Positions 1 through 7,265 are shown, numbered from the stretch's first letter. The stretch: 35,218 nucleotides of DNA from Salinicoccus albus DSM 19776 (GCF_000385175.1 NZ_ARQJ01000012.1:1-35218); one strand, 5' to 3'. Translations and numbers: made by a program. Notes: generated by a model from the sequence alone, not told the origin.

Positions 1-347
1 CAGAACTTCTAAATCAGTACTGTTCCAAGGGCTCAAAAATTGGTGTCACCGGTTCTCTCAAAGTCGATAAATTTCAGGACAAAGAGGGCAATAATAGGGA
101 GATCACTAAAGTTAATGCCAACCGTATAGAGTTTCTTGATTCTAAAGGATCAAATCAAGGCGCACAGAGCCAAAATAATTCGCAAGGGCAAACAGACCAA
201 CAGCCAAAAAACGACTCATACACGCAAGCTTTTGGGGGCCAAACGAACGGGCAGGCACAACCGCAACAGCAAAAACCGGCATATGAAGACAATCCATTTA
301 AAGAAGATGGGCCGGCGGATGTACAGGATGATGAACTTCCTTTCTAA
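1..347 (+). CDS. ssb: Single-stranded DNA-binding protein, C-terminal part (cut by window edge)
   Basis: The frame is open from base 3 to a TAA at 345-347. The visible part starts inside the OB fold (GSKIGVTGSLKV, then VNANRIEFLDSK) and runs into a Gln/Asn-rich disordered tail ending in the acidic tip DDELPF. That tip is the hallmark of bacterial and phage SSB, and it docks partner replication and repair proteins. The start lies left of the window. It is first in a + strand replication block and is followed 32 bases later by the initiator. A short frame at 136-351 on the same strand is a shadow of this gene. Confidence 0.93.
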   Translation, partial: ELLNQYCSKGSKIGVTGSLKVDKFQDKEGNNREITKVNANRIEFLDSKGSNQGAQSQNNSQGQTDQQPKNDSYTQAFGGQTNGQAQPQQQKPAYEDNPFKEDGPADVQDDELPF

Positions 348-379
348 ATGATTCTAGTCAGTAACAGGAGGTGATTGTT

Positions 380-1192
380 ATGACTGGCTGGATTAGTTTG
401 CATAGAAGCGTAGAAGACCATTGGATGTTCAAGGAGAAACGCACTTTTTCTAAGTTTGAAGCATGGGTGGCTTTGCTTCTTATGGTGAATCATAAAGACG
501 GTAAAACGACCATCGGAAACCAATTAATAGAAGTTAAAAGAGGACAGCGAATAACGTCCATTAAACAATTGTCAGAAAATTGGAGGTGGTCAAGAACGAA
601 GGTTAAAGCGTACTTGGAAATGTTAAAGGACGATGAAATGATAGACATCAAAACGACAACAAAATACACCCTTGTAACCATTGCCAACTATGACTTTTAC
701 CAAAGTGAAGAAGGAAGAAAAAACACCCAAAAAGACATCAATCAGACATCAAACGAACATCAAAAAGACATCAGAAAGACATCAACTAAACATCAAAAAG
801 ACACAAACAATAATGACAATAATGAATTAATAATGAGAAATAATGACAACAACGACAATAAGACCGACGACATGAGAGAGATTATTTCATTTTATGAGAA
901 CAACGGCTATGGAACAATCAGTCAGTCGTCGAGTGAAGAAATTGATGGTTGGTACTCTGAAGGGTTTGAAAAAGATGCCATTATTTTAGCTTTTAAAATA
1001 GGCGCTGATTCTAATAACCGCACAATGAAATATATCAGAGGTATTTTAAACAATTGGCGAAAATCAAATACTAAAACAGTGGCAGCTATAGAAGCTGAAG
1101 AGAATAAGCGGAAAGTATCCAATTTAAAAAAGACAAGTAACTATCAGTTAACACCTGATCAGCAGGCGCAAATTGACAGATTACCATTCTAG
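380..1192 (+). CDS. DnaD-like phage replication initiator
   Basis: About 270 residues. The N-terminal ~90 residues look like the winged-helix domain of phage DnaD-type initiators (MTGWISLHRSVEDHWMF, then SIKQLSENWRWSRTKVKAYL). A Lys/Asn/Thr-rich repetitive linker follows. The C-terminal domain carries the DnaD-family signature YIRGILNNW. It is expected to bind the phage origin and bring in the helicase loader encoded next. I take ATG 380 as the start because AGGAGG at 366-371 sits 8 bases ahead; a GTG at 371 overlaps that ribosome site. The linker is encoded by 11-bp iterons (see the repeat entry), so the gene probably contains its own origin. Confidence 0.85.
   Translation: MTGWISLHRSVEDHWMFKEKRTFSKFEAWVALLLMVNHKDGKTTIGNQLIEVKRGQRITSIKQLSENWRWSRTKVKAYLEMLKDDEMIDIKTTTKYTLVTIANYDFYQSEEGRKNTQKDINQTSNEHQKDIRKTSTKHQKDTNNNDNNELIMRNNDNNDNKTDDMREIISFYENNGYGTISQSSSEEIDGWYSEGFEKDAIILAFKIGADSNNRTMKYIRGILNNWRKSNTKTVAAIEAEENKRKVSNLKKTSNYQLTPDQQAQIDRLPF
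735..806 (+). repeat. 11-bp-spaced iterons, probable phage replication origin
   Basis: ACATCA occurs perfectly at 735, 746, 757, 768, 779 and 790, with a degenerate copy (ACACAA) at 801. The period is exactly 11 bp, so every copy faces the same side of the helix. The repeats lie in the linker of the initiator gene. Iterons inside the initiator gene followed by an AT-rich stretch are the classical layout of phage origins such as lambda O. The initiator-binding role is inferred. Confidence 0.7.
807..872. other. AT-rich tract beside iterons, candidate unwinding element
   Basis: Directly after the iterons comes a run rich in A and T with repeated AATAATGACAA-like words. It encodes an Asn/Asp-rich linker. 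Its composition and position match a DNA unwinding element, but it is also a coding low-complexity linker, so the role is inferred. Confidence 0.45.
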
Positions 1193-1201
1193 GAGGTTGG
1201 C

Positions 1202-1975
1202 ATGGATACGATCAATGAAATGATGCAGGGATACGGTATAAAACATACCAGCGTAGAGCACCTGAATATAAAATGTGAAGAATGCAATCATGAATTAAAG
1301 ATCGTCACCATCACATACACTGATGGGACTCAGGAAGAGAAACGAGCCGGTTGTGTCTGTGAGGCAACTCGCAGGGCGAATGAAAAACAAAAAGAAATAA
1401 ACGCCCGCACATTTGATAAAGGCTCTATCATGCATGGGGATTACAGAGAAAAGACGCTGGATGATTATCAAGCGGAAACAAAAGAGCAGTCTGTCGCTTT
1501 GAGAAGTGCACGGAAGTACATCGATACATTTGATGAACAGATGAAAAACCGCCGGAACATTATTTTTCAAGGGATGTTTGGCACCGGTAAGACGCACTTG
1601 GCAGCGGCTATCCGTAATGAGTTGTCCAAAAAGAATTATAAAGCATTGTTTATGTCACTGCCGGATTATATTGATCGAGTAAAGCAAGAGTTTAAAGAAA
1701 CAAATCAGAGACACCCAATTTATAAAATGGCTCAAGATGCTGATTTACTAGTGCTTGATGATGTGGGTGCAAACCGGATGACGGATTTTGAAGTCTCTGA
1801 ATTATTCCGCTTGGTGGAAGCACGGACTGGAAAGTGCACAGTGTACACAACTAACTATGACAGTAATGACTTCATAAGCTCCAGGGAGTTACACCGGGTG
1901 TTCTCCCGAATGATGAGCAATACGGCCGTCATTGTATTAAACGGCGATGATTACCGAGAGAAAGGATTGATATAA
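1202..1975 (+). CDS. DnaC/IstB-like helicase loader ATPase
   Basis: 257 residues. The N-terminal part has Cys residues at about 25, 28, 51 and 53 (CEEC and CVC), a likely zinc knuckle as in DnaI/DnaC-type loaders. The AAA+ core has Walker A GMFGTGKT at about 124-131, Walker B LLVLDD at about 182-187, and an Arg-containing HRVFSRM near the end, a possible Arg finger. It should load the replicative helicase at the phage origin with the DnaD-like protein just upstream. ATG 1202 follows AGGAGG at 1192-1197, which overlaps the end of the initiator gene. The next gene begins at the base after this stop. Confidence 0.9.
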   Translation: MDTINEMMQGYGIKHTSVEHLNIKCEECNHELKIVTITYTDGTQEEKRAGCVCEATRRANEKQKEINARTFDKGSIMHGDYREKTLDDYQAETKEQSVALRSARKYIDTFDEQMKNRRNIIFQGMFGTGKTHLAAAIRNELSKKNYKALFMSLPDYIDRVKQEFKETNQRHPIYKMAQDADLLVLDDVGANRMTDFEVSELFRLVEARTGKCTVYTTNYDSNDFISSRELHRVFSRMMSNTAVIVLNGDDYREKGLI

Positions 1976-2185
1976 ATGCTAGTGGTTGAATCAACAGAAA
2001 ACATTACTAAAGAAAAGTCTCTAGTCGATAAGCTGATGGAGAAGGACACGCTCACTAAAACGGACATACAGCAACTACAAGTGTTTAACGATGACTATAT
2101 TGACCGGTTACTGGCAGCGGGGCAAATGACAGCGAGATACAAAGTGGTTGAAGCATTGATGAGAGATGGCATGACAACAACATAA
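1976..2185 (+). CDS. Small phage protein of unknown function (69 aa)
   Basis: I do not recognise it. It starts at the base after the loader's stop and is probably translationally coupled; the ribosome site (GAAAGGA) lies inside the loader gene. The protein is acidic, helical, without membrane segments or Cys, and ends ALMRDGMTTT. Its place in a tight + strand replication run supports a real early gene. A role as a loader or initiator accessory is only a guess. Confidence 0.7.
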   Translation: MLVVESTENITKEKSLVDKLMEKDTLTKTDIQQLQVFNDDYIDRLLAAGQMTARYKVVEALMRDGMTTT

Positions 2186-2204
2186 AAGAATAGGAGAGAT
2201 TGAA

Positions 2205-2693
2205 GTGACAGAAGTATTAAGGATGACCAAGGCACAAAAGCAAATAGCAAACGAAAATGGTTTGGACCACCAAACGGTGGCTTACCGAGTGAAAGTTAAA
2301 GGCGAAAGCATTGAAAAAGCAACTAGCTATCCACCTATCGGCAGATACAGCAGCGTAGTGAACGGTAAGAAAATCACTAAGGCACAGATAGAAATTGCTG
2401 AAGGAAACGGCATTAACCGGAACACATTAAAACATCGTTTATACAGCAACTACAGTGTCGAAGAAGCAATTAATCAACCGGTCAGAGTGAAGCACAGCAG
2501 CACCGATGATGACATGGATGATGAGTCATTATTAGAAGTTGTTGGACGTATCAAGTACATGCAGCAATCGGATATGATTTATCCGCCAACGCTGACAAAG
2601 CCAATGGAAAAACGCTTGAAACAGATGGGGGTCTCATATTCTGATGTTAAACCCGTTGAAGTAGACGTTAGCGACCTTAAAGAATTTGCATAA
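2205..2693 (+). CDS. Tandem helix-turn-helix-like protein, unknown role
   Basis: 162 residues with a GTG start at 2205 and a GGAGAG ribosome site ahead. Residues about 8-45 and 58-92 are two diverged copies of one unit: KAQKQIANENGLDHQTVAYRV and KAQIEIAEGNGINRNTLKHRL, each followed by a segment resembling SIEKATSYPP / SVEEAINQPV. The unit resembles the short HTH repeats of phage and Gram-positive proteins that bind DNA. The C-terminal third is acidic (DDDMDDES). It may be a DNA-binding regulator or replication accessory; I cannot name the family. Confidence 0.8.
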   Translation: MTEVLRMTKAQKQIANENGLDHQTVAYRVKVKGESIEKATSYPPIGRYSSVVNGKKITKAQIEIAEGNGINRNTLKHRLYSNYSVEEAINQPVRVKHSSTDDDMDDESLLEVVGRIKYMQQSDMIYPPTLTKPMEKRLKQMGVSYSDVKPVEVDVSDLKEFA

Positions 2694-2717
2694 AATATAC
2701 TAATTGGAGGATGGAAC

Positions 2718-2885
2718 ATGATACAGAAACGCGCGCATAACAGATTTGCGCCGGTGCCAGTGAACATCGAACCAAAGACGGAACAGGAAAAGCTTATTTA
2801 CAAACCAGCACGCAAGGTAGTGTGGCAGCCATCAAAGTACACAGAAATGCTCTATATGTCGATGTTTAGGAAGTGGCAAGCATGA
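2718..2885 (+). CDS. Small basic phage protein (55 aa), unknown
   Basis: Starts at ATG 2718, 7 bases after GGAGG at 2706-2710. Another ATG at 2711 is too close to that site. The protein begins MIQKRAHNRFAPVPVN and ends YMSMFRKWQA; it is Arg/Lys-rich and has no membrane segment. Its stop overlaps the start of the next gene (ATGA at 2882-2885), the coupling seen throughout this block. I do not recognise a family. Confidence 0.7.
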   Translation: MIQKRAHNRFAPVPVNIEPKTEQEKLIYKPARKVVWQPSKYTEMLYMSMFRKWQA

Positions 2886-3076
2886 AGCAGATTTACGATG
2901 TCACCGGCGACCAGATCGGTACTTACCATTTCATGAAAAATAAGAATATGTACAGCCTGCGCTTTAACGACAAGACATATCAGGCGAATATCATGCTAAG
3001 TATTGATGCGCTGCCCGAGTACCTAAAGCAATTCAATCTTAAAACAGAGCAGGAGGTAGACAACATTGGAAATTAA
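2882..3076 (+). CDS. Small phage protein (64 aa), unknown
   Basis: ATG 2882 overlaps the previous stop and has AGGAAGTGG just ahead. The protein (MKQIYDVTGDQIGTYHF...) alternates hydrophobic and polar residues like a small beta-rich fold, with a helical C-terminus. It overlaps the next gene by 11 bases. The family is not recognised; coupling on both sides supports expression. Confidence 0.72.
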   Translation: MKQIYDVTGDQIGTYHFMKNKNMYSLRFNDKTYQANIMLSIDALPEYLKQFNLKTEQEVDNIGN

Positions 3077-3263
3077 AAACGGTGATTCATTTAATTTCAT
3101 TTTCCCAAACGGTGAAACAGGCACGATTAAAGTGACCGCCATTGTCGACAATCATATTGTATTTCAACATACAAACGGTAAAACAATGAACGATTCGATT
3201 AATGAGGATTACTTCTTTCAGCTGATAGAGAGCGGCTATTTCAAAAAAGGGGAGATTTCATGA
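3066..3263 (+). CDS. Small phage protein (65 aa), TTG start, unknown
   Basis: AGGAGGT at 3051-3057 lies 8 bases ahead of TTG 3066 and decides the start. The sequence (EIKNGDSFNFIFPNGETGTIKV...) predicts a small beta barrel. Its stop overlaps the next ATG at 3260. The family is not recognised. Confidence 0.72.
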   Translation: MEIKNGDSFNFIFPNGETGTIKVTAIVDNHIVFQHTNGKTMNDSINEDYFFQLIESGYFKKGEIS

Positions 3264-3508
3264 CCTATAAAACTCGATGTAATGGCAATTGCGTTGAGCG
3301 TATCGACCGGCAGGCAGAAACGATCCGCAAACTCAGAGATGAGAATTTAAAAAAGACGCAATCTCTGGTTCAGGCGAGCGAGCAAATCGAACAACTCGAA
3401 GCTGAAAAAGCAGACCTGACGCAGGCGCTGAATAAAGTGAGTCAGGCATATAATTTACGGGCGGATCAGAACTGGGATGGCGGATTTAGAGCGGAGGTAA
3501 GCGAATGA
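3260..3508 (+). CDS. Small coiled-coil phage protein (82 aa)
   Basis: The start overlaps the previous stop (ATGA) and has a GGGGAG ribosome site. Residues about 12-62 form a heptad-rich coiled coil (RQAETIRKLRDENLKKTQSL, then EQIEQLEAEKADLTQALNKV). Two Cys at about 7 and 11 lie near the N-terminus. Staphylococcal phages often carry similar short coiled-coil proteins of unknown role in this position. Its stop overlaps the next start. Confidence 0.72.
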   Translation: MTYKTRCNGNCVERIDRQAETIRKLRDENLKKTQSLVQASEQIEQLEAEKADLTQALNKVSQAYNLRADQNWDGGFRAEVSE

Positions 3509-3621
3509 CTGGATTAGTTATACTCATCTATATTGCTGTCTCACTGGTAATTGCGGCATCAATACTCGTCATATTGCTTTGCATGGACGAAATTAAAAAT
3601 ATATGGAGGCATCGAAAATGA
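3505..3621 (+). CDS. Single-span membrane peptide (38 aa)
   Basis: Starts at ATG 3505, overlapping the previous stop, with GGAGG at 3492-3496. It encodes a hydrophobic segment (LVILIYIAVSLVIAASILVI) with a short charged tail ending IWRHRK, so one membrane helix. Its stop overlaps the dUTPase ATG (ATGA at 3618-3621). The function is unknown. Coupling at both ends makes it more than a chance frame. Confidence 0.65.
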   Translation: MTGLVILIYIAVSLVIAASILVILLCMDEIKNIWRHRK

Positions 3622-4115
3622 ATACCATCAAAATTAAGAAACTGCATCCGAAGGCGGTTGTACCCACTCGCAGTCACCCACATGACGCAGGTCTTGATTT
3701 ATATGCATTAGAAGACATCGAGTTTGAAAATGAAACTAAATTAGTTAAAACAGGAATTGCGATAGATATACCAGAGGGATACGAAGCGCAAGTTAGACCC
3801 CGTTCTGGAATGACGCTCAAAACACCTATGCGGGTGCAACTTGGCACCATAGATAGCGGATACGACGGAGATGTGGGGATTATAGTGGATTGTAGAGAGT
3901 CCTTACATGTTATTGGTAAAGGCGACAAAATTGCACAACTCGTTATATCTCCGGTAGTGACACCGGAAGTTGAGACGGTGACGGAATTCGATACAGTAAG
4001 TGAACGTGGTGATAAAGGGTTCGGGAGTAGTGATTTATCAAAAATTTATATGACAGATCCGGATTTTAGCAAGTTAGAGCTGACCGATATAAATGCCAAA
4101 GATTTCGAGTGGTGA
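3618..4115 (+). CDS. dut: Trimeric dUTPase
   Basis: 165 residues. It hydrolyses dUTP to dUMP and keeps uracil out of phage DNA. Motifs in order: I HDAGLDLYA (about 22-30), II RPRSGM, III GTIDSGYDGDVGI with the catalytic Asp in IDSGYDGD, IV GDKIAQLVI, V RGDKGFGSSD. The start is ATG 3618, with GGAGG at 3605-3609 and overlap with the previous stop; an in-frame ATG at 3603 overlaps the ribosome site. There is no insert between motifs IV and V like that of phi11-type dUTPases, but about 25 mostly acidic residues follow motif V, where most family members end. Confidence 0.95.
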   Translation: MNTIKIKKLHPKAVVPTRSHPHDAGLDLYALEDIEFENETKLVKTGIAIDIPEGYEAQVRPRSGMTLKTPMRVQLGTIDSGYDGDVGIIVDCRESLHVIGKGDKIAQLVISPVVTPEVETVTEFDTVSERGDKGFGSSDLSKIYMTDPDFSKLELTDINAKDFEW

Positions 4116-4179
4116 TTAAAGGAGGACAAGTAAATAAATAACGAAAATTTTACAAACTTAATGACAAGGAGGGGGTCAA

Positions 4180-4614
4180 TTGATCGAATTTAAAGTTGAA
4201 GGTAGAGCGGTACCGCAACCCCGGCCCCGTGTTTATCAAACAGCAACAGGTAAATCCAGAGCAGTGAACTCATCAAAGAGCGTAACGTATAAAAGGCGGG
4301 TAAAGCTGACTGCAAAGAGTCACATGAACCGCAATAGATTAAACATCACTGAGGAGCCCATAGCTGTCCACCTGACGTTTATTTATAAGCCGCCCAAGAG
4401 TTACCCCAAAAAGAAACTGAAGGCTATACAGGAAGGCTTATTGATGCACCAGAAAAAGCCCGATTTGGATAATCTATCAAAAGGTGTTTTAGATGCTCTG
4501 AACAATACGGTGTATAAAGACGATTCTCAAATTGTAGAGCTGAATGTCAGGAAAGAATACGGTGACACTGACCATGTCTTAATCCGTATAAATCAAATCA
4601 ATAACGAGGTGTAG
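4180..4614 (+). CDS. rusA: RusA-family Holliday junction resolvase
   Basis: 144 residues with a TTG start at 4180 after a strong AAGGAGGGGG. The N-terminus (MIEFKVEGRAVPQPRPRV) and the acidic cluster KPDLDNLSKGVLDALN followed by DDSQIVEL match RusA, whose Asp residues (here about 95, 97, 105 and 114-115) hold the metal that cuts four-way DNA junctions. In phage it resolves recombination and replication intermediates before packaging. Between dut and this gene a second strong ribosome site (AAGGAGGAC near 4123) has no start codon behind it, perhaps the trace of a lost small gene. Confidence 0.92.
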   Translation: MIEFKVEGRAVPQPRPRVYQTATGKSRAVNSSKSVTYKRRVKLTAKSHMNRNRLNITEEPIAVHLTFIYKPPKSYPKKKLKAIQEGLLMHQKKPDLDNLSKGVLDALNNTVYKDDSQIVELNVRKEYGDTDHVLIRINQINNEV

Positions 4615-4621
4615 CTGAATT

Positions 4622-5041
4622 ATGAATTATGCGACTGAAACTTACACAACAGAAAAAATTATGGATTTGATTAATAATTATCCGTATTACATCTCGAGAT
4701 TGAAAGAATTAAATGCACAATATGAATCGGAAATAGGAAGTGGTATGACAGCGCAATATGGAATTGAATCTGTAATGCCCAAAGCGCAAGGTAGTAACAG
4801 TAGTCCTGTTGAAAACGATACCTTAAGAAGAAAGAAAATGAATAAAGAGATCTCTCGTTTAGAAAGTAAAGCGAGATATATCCAAAATAGATGGGATCGA
4901 ATCACAGATGAGCGTATGGCTTTAGTATTTAATCTCAGACTGAACGGTATGACATATCAAAATATTGCCTGCGAACTGGATATATCATCTTCCCGAATAC
5001 ATCAAATTATGTATGAAATATGTAAATTACTGCAGGACTAG
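4622..5041 (+). CDS. Sigma-region-4-like phage late transcription regulator
   Basis: 139 residues. The C-terminal ~50 residues (ITDERMALVFNLRLNGMTYQ, NIACELDISSSRIHQIMYEI) form a sigma-70 region 4-type helix-turn-helix, as in RinA/ArpU-type activators of late genes. The middle is helical and basic (RRKKMNKEISRLESKARYIQ). Its position, last in the early block and directly ahead of the packaging leader, is where RinA-like activators sit in staphylococcal phages. The likely target is the leader at 5042-5228. Which named family it belongs to is not certain. Confidence 0.78.
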   Translation: MNYATETYTTEKIMDLINNYPYYISRLKELNAQYESEIGSGMTAQYGIESVMPKAQGSNSSPVENDTLRRKKMNKEISRLESKARYIQNRWDRITDERMALVFNLRLNGMTYQNIACELDISSSRIHQIMYEICKLLQD

Positions 5042-5043
5042 AA

Positions 5044-5107
5044 AAACTGGATAAACTGGAAATGTTGGAATTATTAGGCGTTCTTATAAAGAACATTGTA
5101 AACTGGG
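5044..5107 (+). promoter_or_regulatory. AACTGG repeats, candidate late activator site
   Basis: Right after the regulator's stop, AACTGG-like words occur at about 5045, 5055 and 5100, with GTTGGA at about 5064. The first two are about one helical turn apart. The region precedes the packaging operon and follows the regulator gene, so it is a plausible activator binding site. No clear -10/-35 pair was identified. Confidence 0.35.
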
Positions 5108-5203
5108 AGGCAGGACGGAGTGGCAAGCTCATCCTGGTTACAACGATTTCTCATTGATAATAACCTCCTAAGTCAGAAAGTCGTCCATACCGGGCGGCTT
5201 TTT
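5100..5203 (+). ncRNA. Candidate structured leader RNA ending in a terminator
   Basis: TGGGAGG (about 5103-5109) can pair with CCTCCTA (about 5164-5170). Between them CAGGA...GAG pairs with CTC...TCCTG to form an inner hairpin. The 3' end is a hairpin with a T run at 5180-5203. There is no convincing ORF inside. It could be a small phage RNA or an attenuator of late transcription. Confidence 0.4.
5180..5203 (+). terminator. Rho-independent terminator
   Basis: GTCGTCC (5180-5186) pairs with GGGCGGC (5192-5198) around ATACC, followed by TTTTT. It lies between the late regulator and the next small gene, so transcription from upstream is likely attenuated here. Confidence 0.65.
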
Positions 5204-5228
5204 GCTACAATGATTAAGAGGCGATGAA

Positions 5229-5474
5229 ATGAATATTAGTGATATCATAGCTGATAAAAAAGCGGTAAGAATTGAAGGTGTTTATTTAGATGAAATCACA
5301 TATACAGATAATAGACACCTTATCAATGAAAATGCAGAACAAGCATGCTTAGGGGAATTTTATGTCACTGAATTGAACCTTACTGAAGACGGGGATGCAG
5401 AAGTGACATTTCAGAACAAAGAACATACATTCTCAATTAAAGAAAAACACGTTAGATTCAGAGCTGCTCATTGA
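5229..5474 (+). CDS. Small phage protein (81 aa), unknown
   Basis: ATG 5229 with GAGGCGATG ahead. The sequence (MNISDIIADKKAVRIEGVYL...) is acidic and beta-rich with one Cys and no membrane segment. It lies alone between two terminators, and the second overlaps its last codons. That isolation suggests separate expression from the packaging genes. I do not recognise the family. Confidence 0.65.
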   Translation: MNISDIIADKKAVRIEGVYLDEITYTDNRHLINENAEQACLGEFYVTELNLTEDGDAEVTFQNKEHTFSIKEKHVRFRAAH

Positions 5475-5486
5475 GCGGCTTTTTTG
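5463..5486 (+). terminator. Rho-independent terminator overlapping a stop codon
   Basis: GCTGCTC (5463-5469) pairs with GAGCGGC (5473-5479) around ATT, followed by TTTTTT. The TGA of the preceding gene lies at the edge of the loop, so a terminating ribosome could affect folding. Confidence 0.75.
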
Positions 5487-5490
5487 TTTG

Positions 5491-5550
5491 CTCAAAACTG
5501 GTGTCTGATCCACATAGAGAATCCTGGTGGCAATCAGCGCCGGTTTTGAG
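5491..5550 (+). other. Long imperfect inverted repeat upstream of terS
   Basis: CTCAAAACTGGTG (5491-5503) pairs over all 13 positions, two of them wobble, with CGCCGGTTTTGAG (5538-5550). The stem continues inward through CTGAT/ATCAG and CCAC/GTGG. No T run follows, so it is not a standard terminator. It may be an RNA element in the packaging leader, an RNase processing site or a protein binding site. Confidence 0.6.
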
Positions 5551-5587
5551 TGAATAATACATAAAACATAGAAAGTAGGTGAGTTAC

Positions 5588-6004
5588 ATGGCGAGAGTGA
5601 GCGTGAAAAACTGGTTGACCGAGGAGGGGGTGACCCTTTTAGAAGGTTGGGCAAGAGACGGGTTGACCGATGAGCAAATAATGCACAATATCGGGTGTAG
5701 CTCATCAACTTTTTATAAGTGGAAGAAAGAGAACTCGGAGATTTCGGAGGCCTTAAAAAGGGGCAAAGAAGTAATTGATATACAAGTTGAAAATGCGTTG
5801 CTTAAAAGTGCGTTAGGATTCCAATACTCTGAAGAAGCGATTACCAATATTGGGGAGGTAGTGACGGTTAAACGATACTCTAAACCGAACACCACAGCGC
5901 AAATATTCTGGTTAAAAAACAGGAAGTCAGATACATGGCGCGATAAGACTGAGCAAGAGGTTGAACACAAAGGCGAGGTGTCTTTCTATGACGACATCGA
6001 ATAG
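5588..6004 (+). CDS. terS: Terminase small subunit
   Basis: 138 residues. The N-terminal ~60 residues hold a helix-turn-helix (LTDEQIMHNIGCSSSTFYKW), as in phage terminase small subunits that recognise the packaging site. A helical oligomerisation part follows (IDIQVENALLKSAL), then a C-terminus SDTWRDKTEQ that normally contacts the large subunit. ATG 5588 follows GTAGG with an 8-base gap. It overlaps terL by 17 bases. The partner large subunit is of the PBSX/SPP1 type, which favours headful packaging. Confidence 0.88.
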   Translation: MARVSVKNWLTEEGVTLLEGWARDGLTDEQIMHNIGCSSSTFYKWKKENSEISEALKRGKEVIDIQVENALLKSALGFQYSEEAITNIGEVVTVKRYSKPNTTAQIFWLKNRKSDTWRDKTEQEVEHKGEVSFYDDIE

Positions 6005-7265
6005 TGCAGTTATTAAAATATCAGAGCTAATACCAAAAGCCTTTCATCCAGTCTGGAAGGCATCGCTCAACCCGAATATACTCAACGTTGTATGTAAAGG
6101 TGGGCGTGGTTCCGGTAAGTCCTCAGACATCGCGCACATCATTGTACAGATGCTGATGCGCTATCCGATGAATGCGGTTGGCATTCGTAAAACAGATAAT
6201 ACGATAGAGTTGTCCATCTTCGAACAGATCAAGTGGGCAATCAGTGAACAGCAAGTATCACACTTGTTCAAAGTCAATAAGTCGCCCATGCGCATCACAT
6301 ATGTACCGAGAGGCAATTACATGGTGTTCCGCGGCGCGATGGAGCCGGAACGGATAAAGTCTCTCAAATCAGCGGAGTTTCCATTCAGTATAATGTGGGT
6401 GGAAGAATTGGCCGAGTTCAAAACAGAAGACGAAGTCACGACCATCACAAACTCACTTTTGAGAGGCGAGCTTGCCGATGGTCTTTTTTATAAGTTTTTT
6501 TATTCGTACAACCCGCCAAAAAGGAAAATGAGCTGGGTGAATAAAAAGTATGAATCGGCATTTATTGCAGATAATACATTCGTGCATCACTCGACATATT
6601 TGGATAACCCTTTCATCAGTGAGCAATTTATCGAAGAAGCTGAAGCGACTGAGGTACGGAACGAGCGGAGATATCGACATGAATATTTAGGTGAAGCCAT
6701 CGGTTCGGGTGTCGTACCATTCGATAACCTGGAATTCAGAGAGATAACAGATGATGAAATCAAAACATTCGATAATTACAGGTACGGCAATGACTTTGGT
6801 TATGCCACCGACCCAAACGCTTTTGTCGTCTGGCATTACGACAAGAAGAAACAGGTCATTTATGCAATAGACGAAATATATAAGGTGAAAATGAGTAACC
6901 GGGAAATTGCGAAAGGAATCATTGCCAAAGGTTATCAGAATGAGCGTATTCTTGTTGATAGTGCAGAACCAAAAAGTATTGACGAACTCAAGAGAGAACA
7001 TGACATCAAACGCGTCAAAGGTGCTAAGAAAGGTCCGGACAGCGTGGAGTATGGTGAACGTTGGCTCGATGACTTGGATGCCATTATCATTGACCCGAAG
7101 CGCACACCGAATATTGCCAGAGAGTTTGAAAATATTGATTACGCAACCGATATGAATGGCGATGTGAAGCCGCGACTGGCAGATGTGGACAATCACACGA
7201 TTGATGCCACCAGATATGCCTTGAGCGAAGATATGAAACAGCGCTCAATCTCAATTCTCAAATAA
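5988..7265 (+). CDS. terL: Terminase large subunit, PBSX/SPP1 type
   Basis: About 425 residues: the ATP-driven DNA packaging motor and nuclease. Walker A GGRGSGKS at about 38-45; Walker B with the catalytic Glu in IMWVEELAEF at about 135; an RNase H-type nuclease with acidic residues in NDFGYATDPNAF, VDSAEPKSIDEL and DVDNHTIDATRYA. The length suits the family. I choose ATG 5988 (GAGGTG ahead at 5975-5980) over an in-frame TTG at 5961. It overlaps terS and is followed by portal 13 bases later. Confidence 0.96.
   Translation: MTTSNSAVIKISELIPKAFHPVWKASLNPNILNVVCKGGRGSGKSSDIAHIIVQMLMRYPMNAVGIRKTDNTIELSIFEQIKWAISEQQVSHLFKVNKSPMRITYVPRGNYMVFRGAMEPERIKSLKSAEFPFSIMWVEELAEFKTEDEVTTITNSLLRGELADGLFYKFFYSYNPPKRKMSWVNKKYESAFIADNTFVHHSTYLDNPFISEQFIEEAEATEVRNERRYRHEYLGEAIGSGVVPFDNLEFREITDDEIKTFDNYRYGNDFGYATDPNAFVVWHYDKKKQVIYAIDEIYKVKMSNREIAKGIIAKGYQNERILVDSAEPKSIDELKREHDIKRVKGAKKGPDSVEYGERWLDDLDAIIIDPKRTPNIAREFENIDYATDMNGDVKPRLADVDNHTIDATRYALSEDMKQRSISILK

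Noticed and set aside
735-806. CRISPR-like array
   Set aside because: Repeat unit is 6 of 11 bases with 5-base spacers inside a coding frame; no cas genes. Fits iterons.
5042-5590. HNH endonuclease and cos site next to terS
   Set aside because: No HNH motif in any frame; TerL is PBSX/SPP1 type, pointing to headful packaging.
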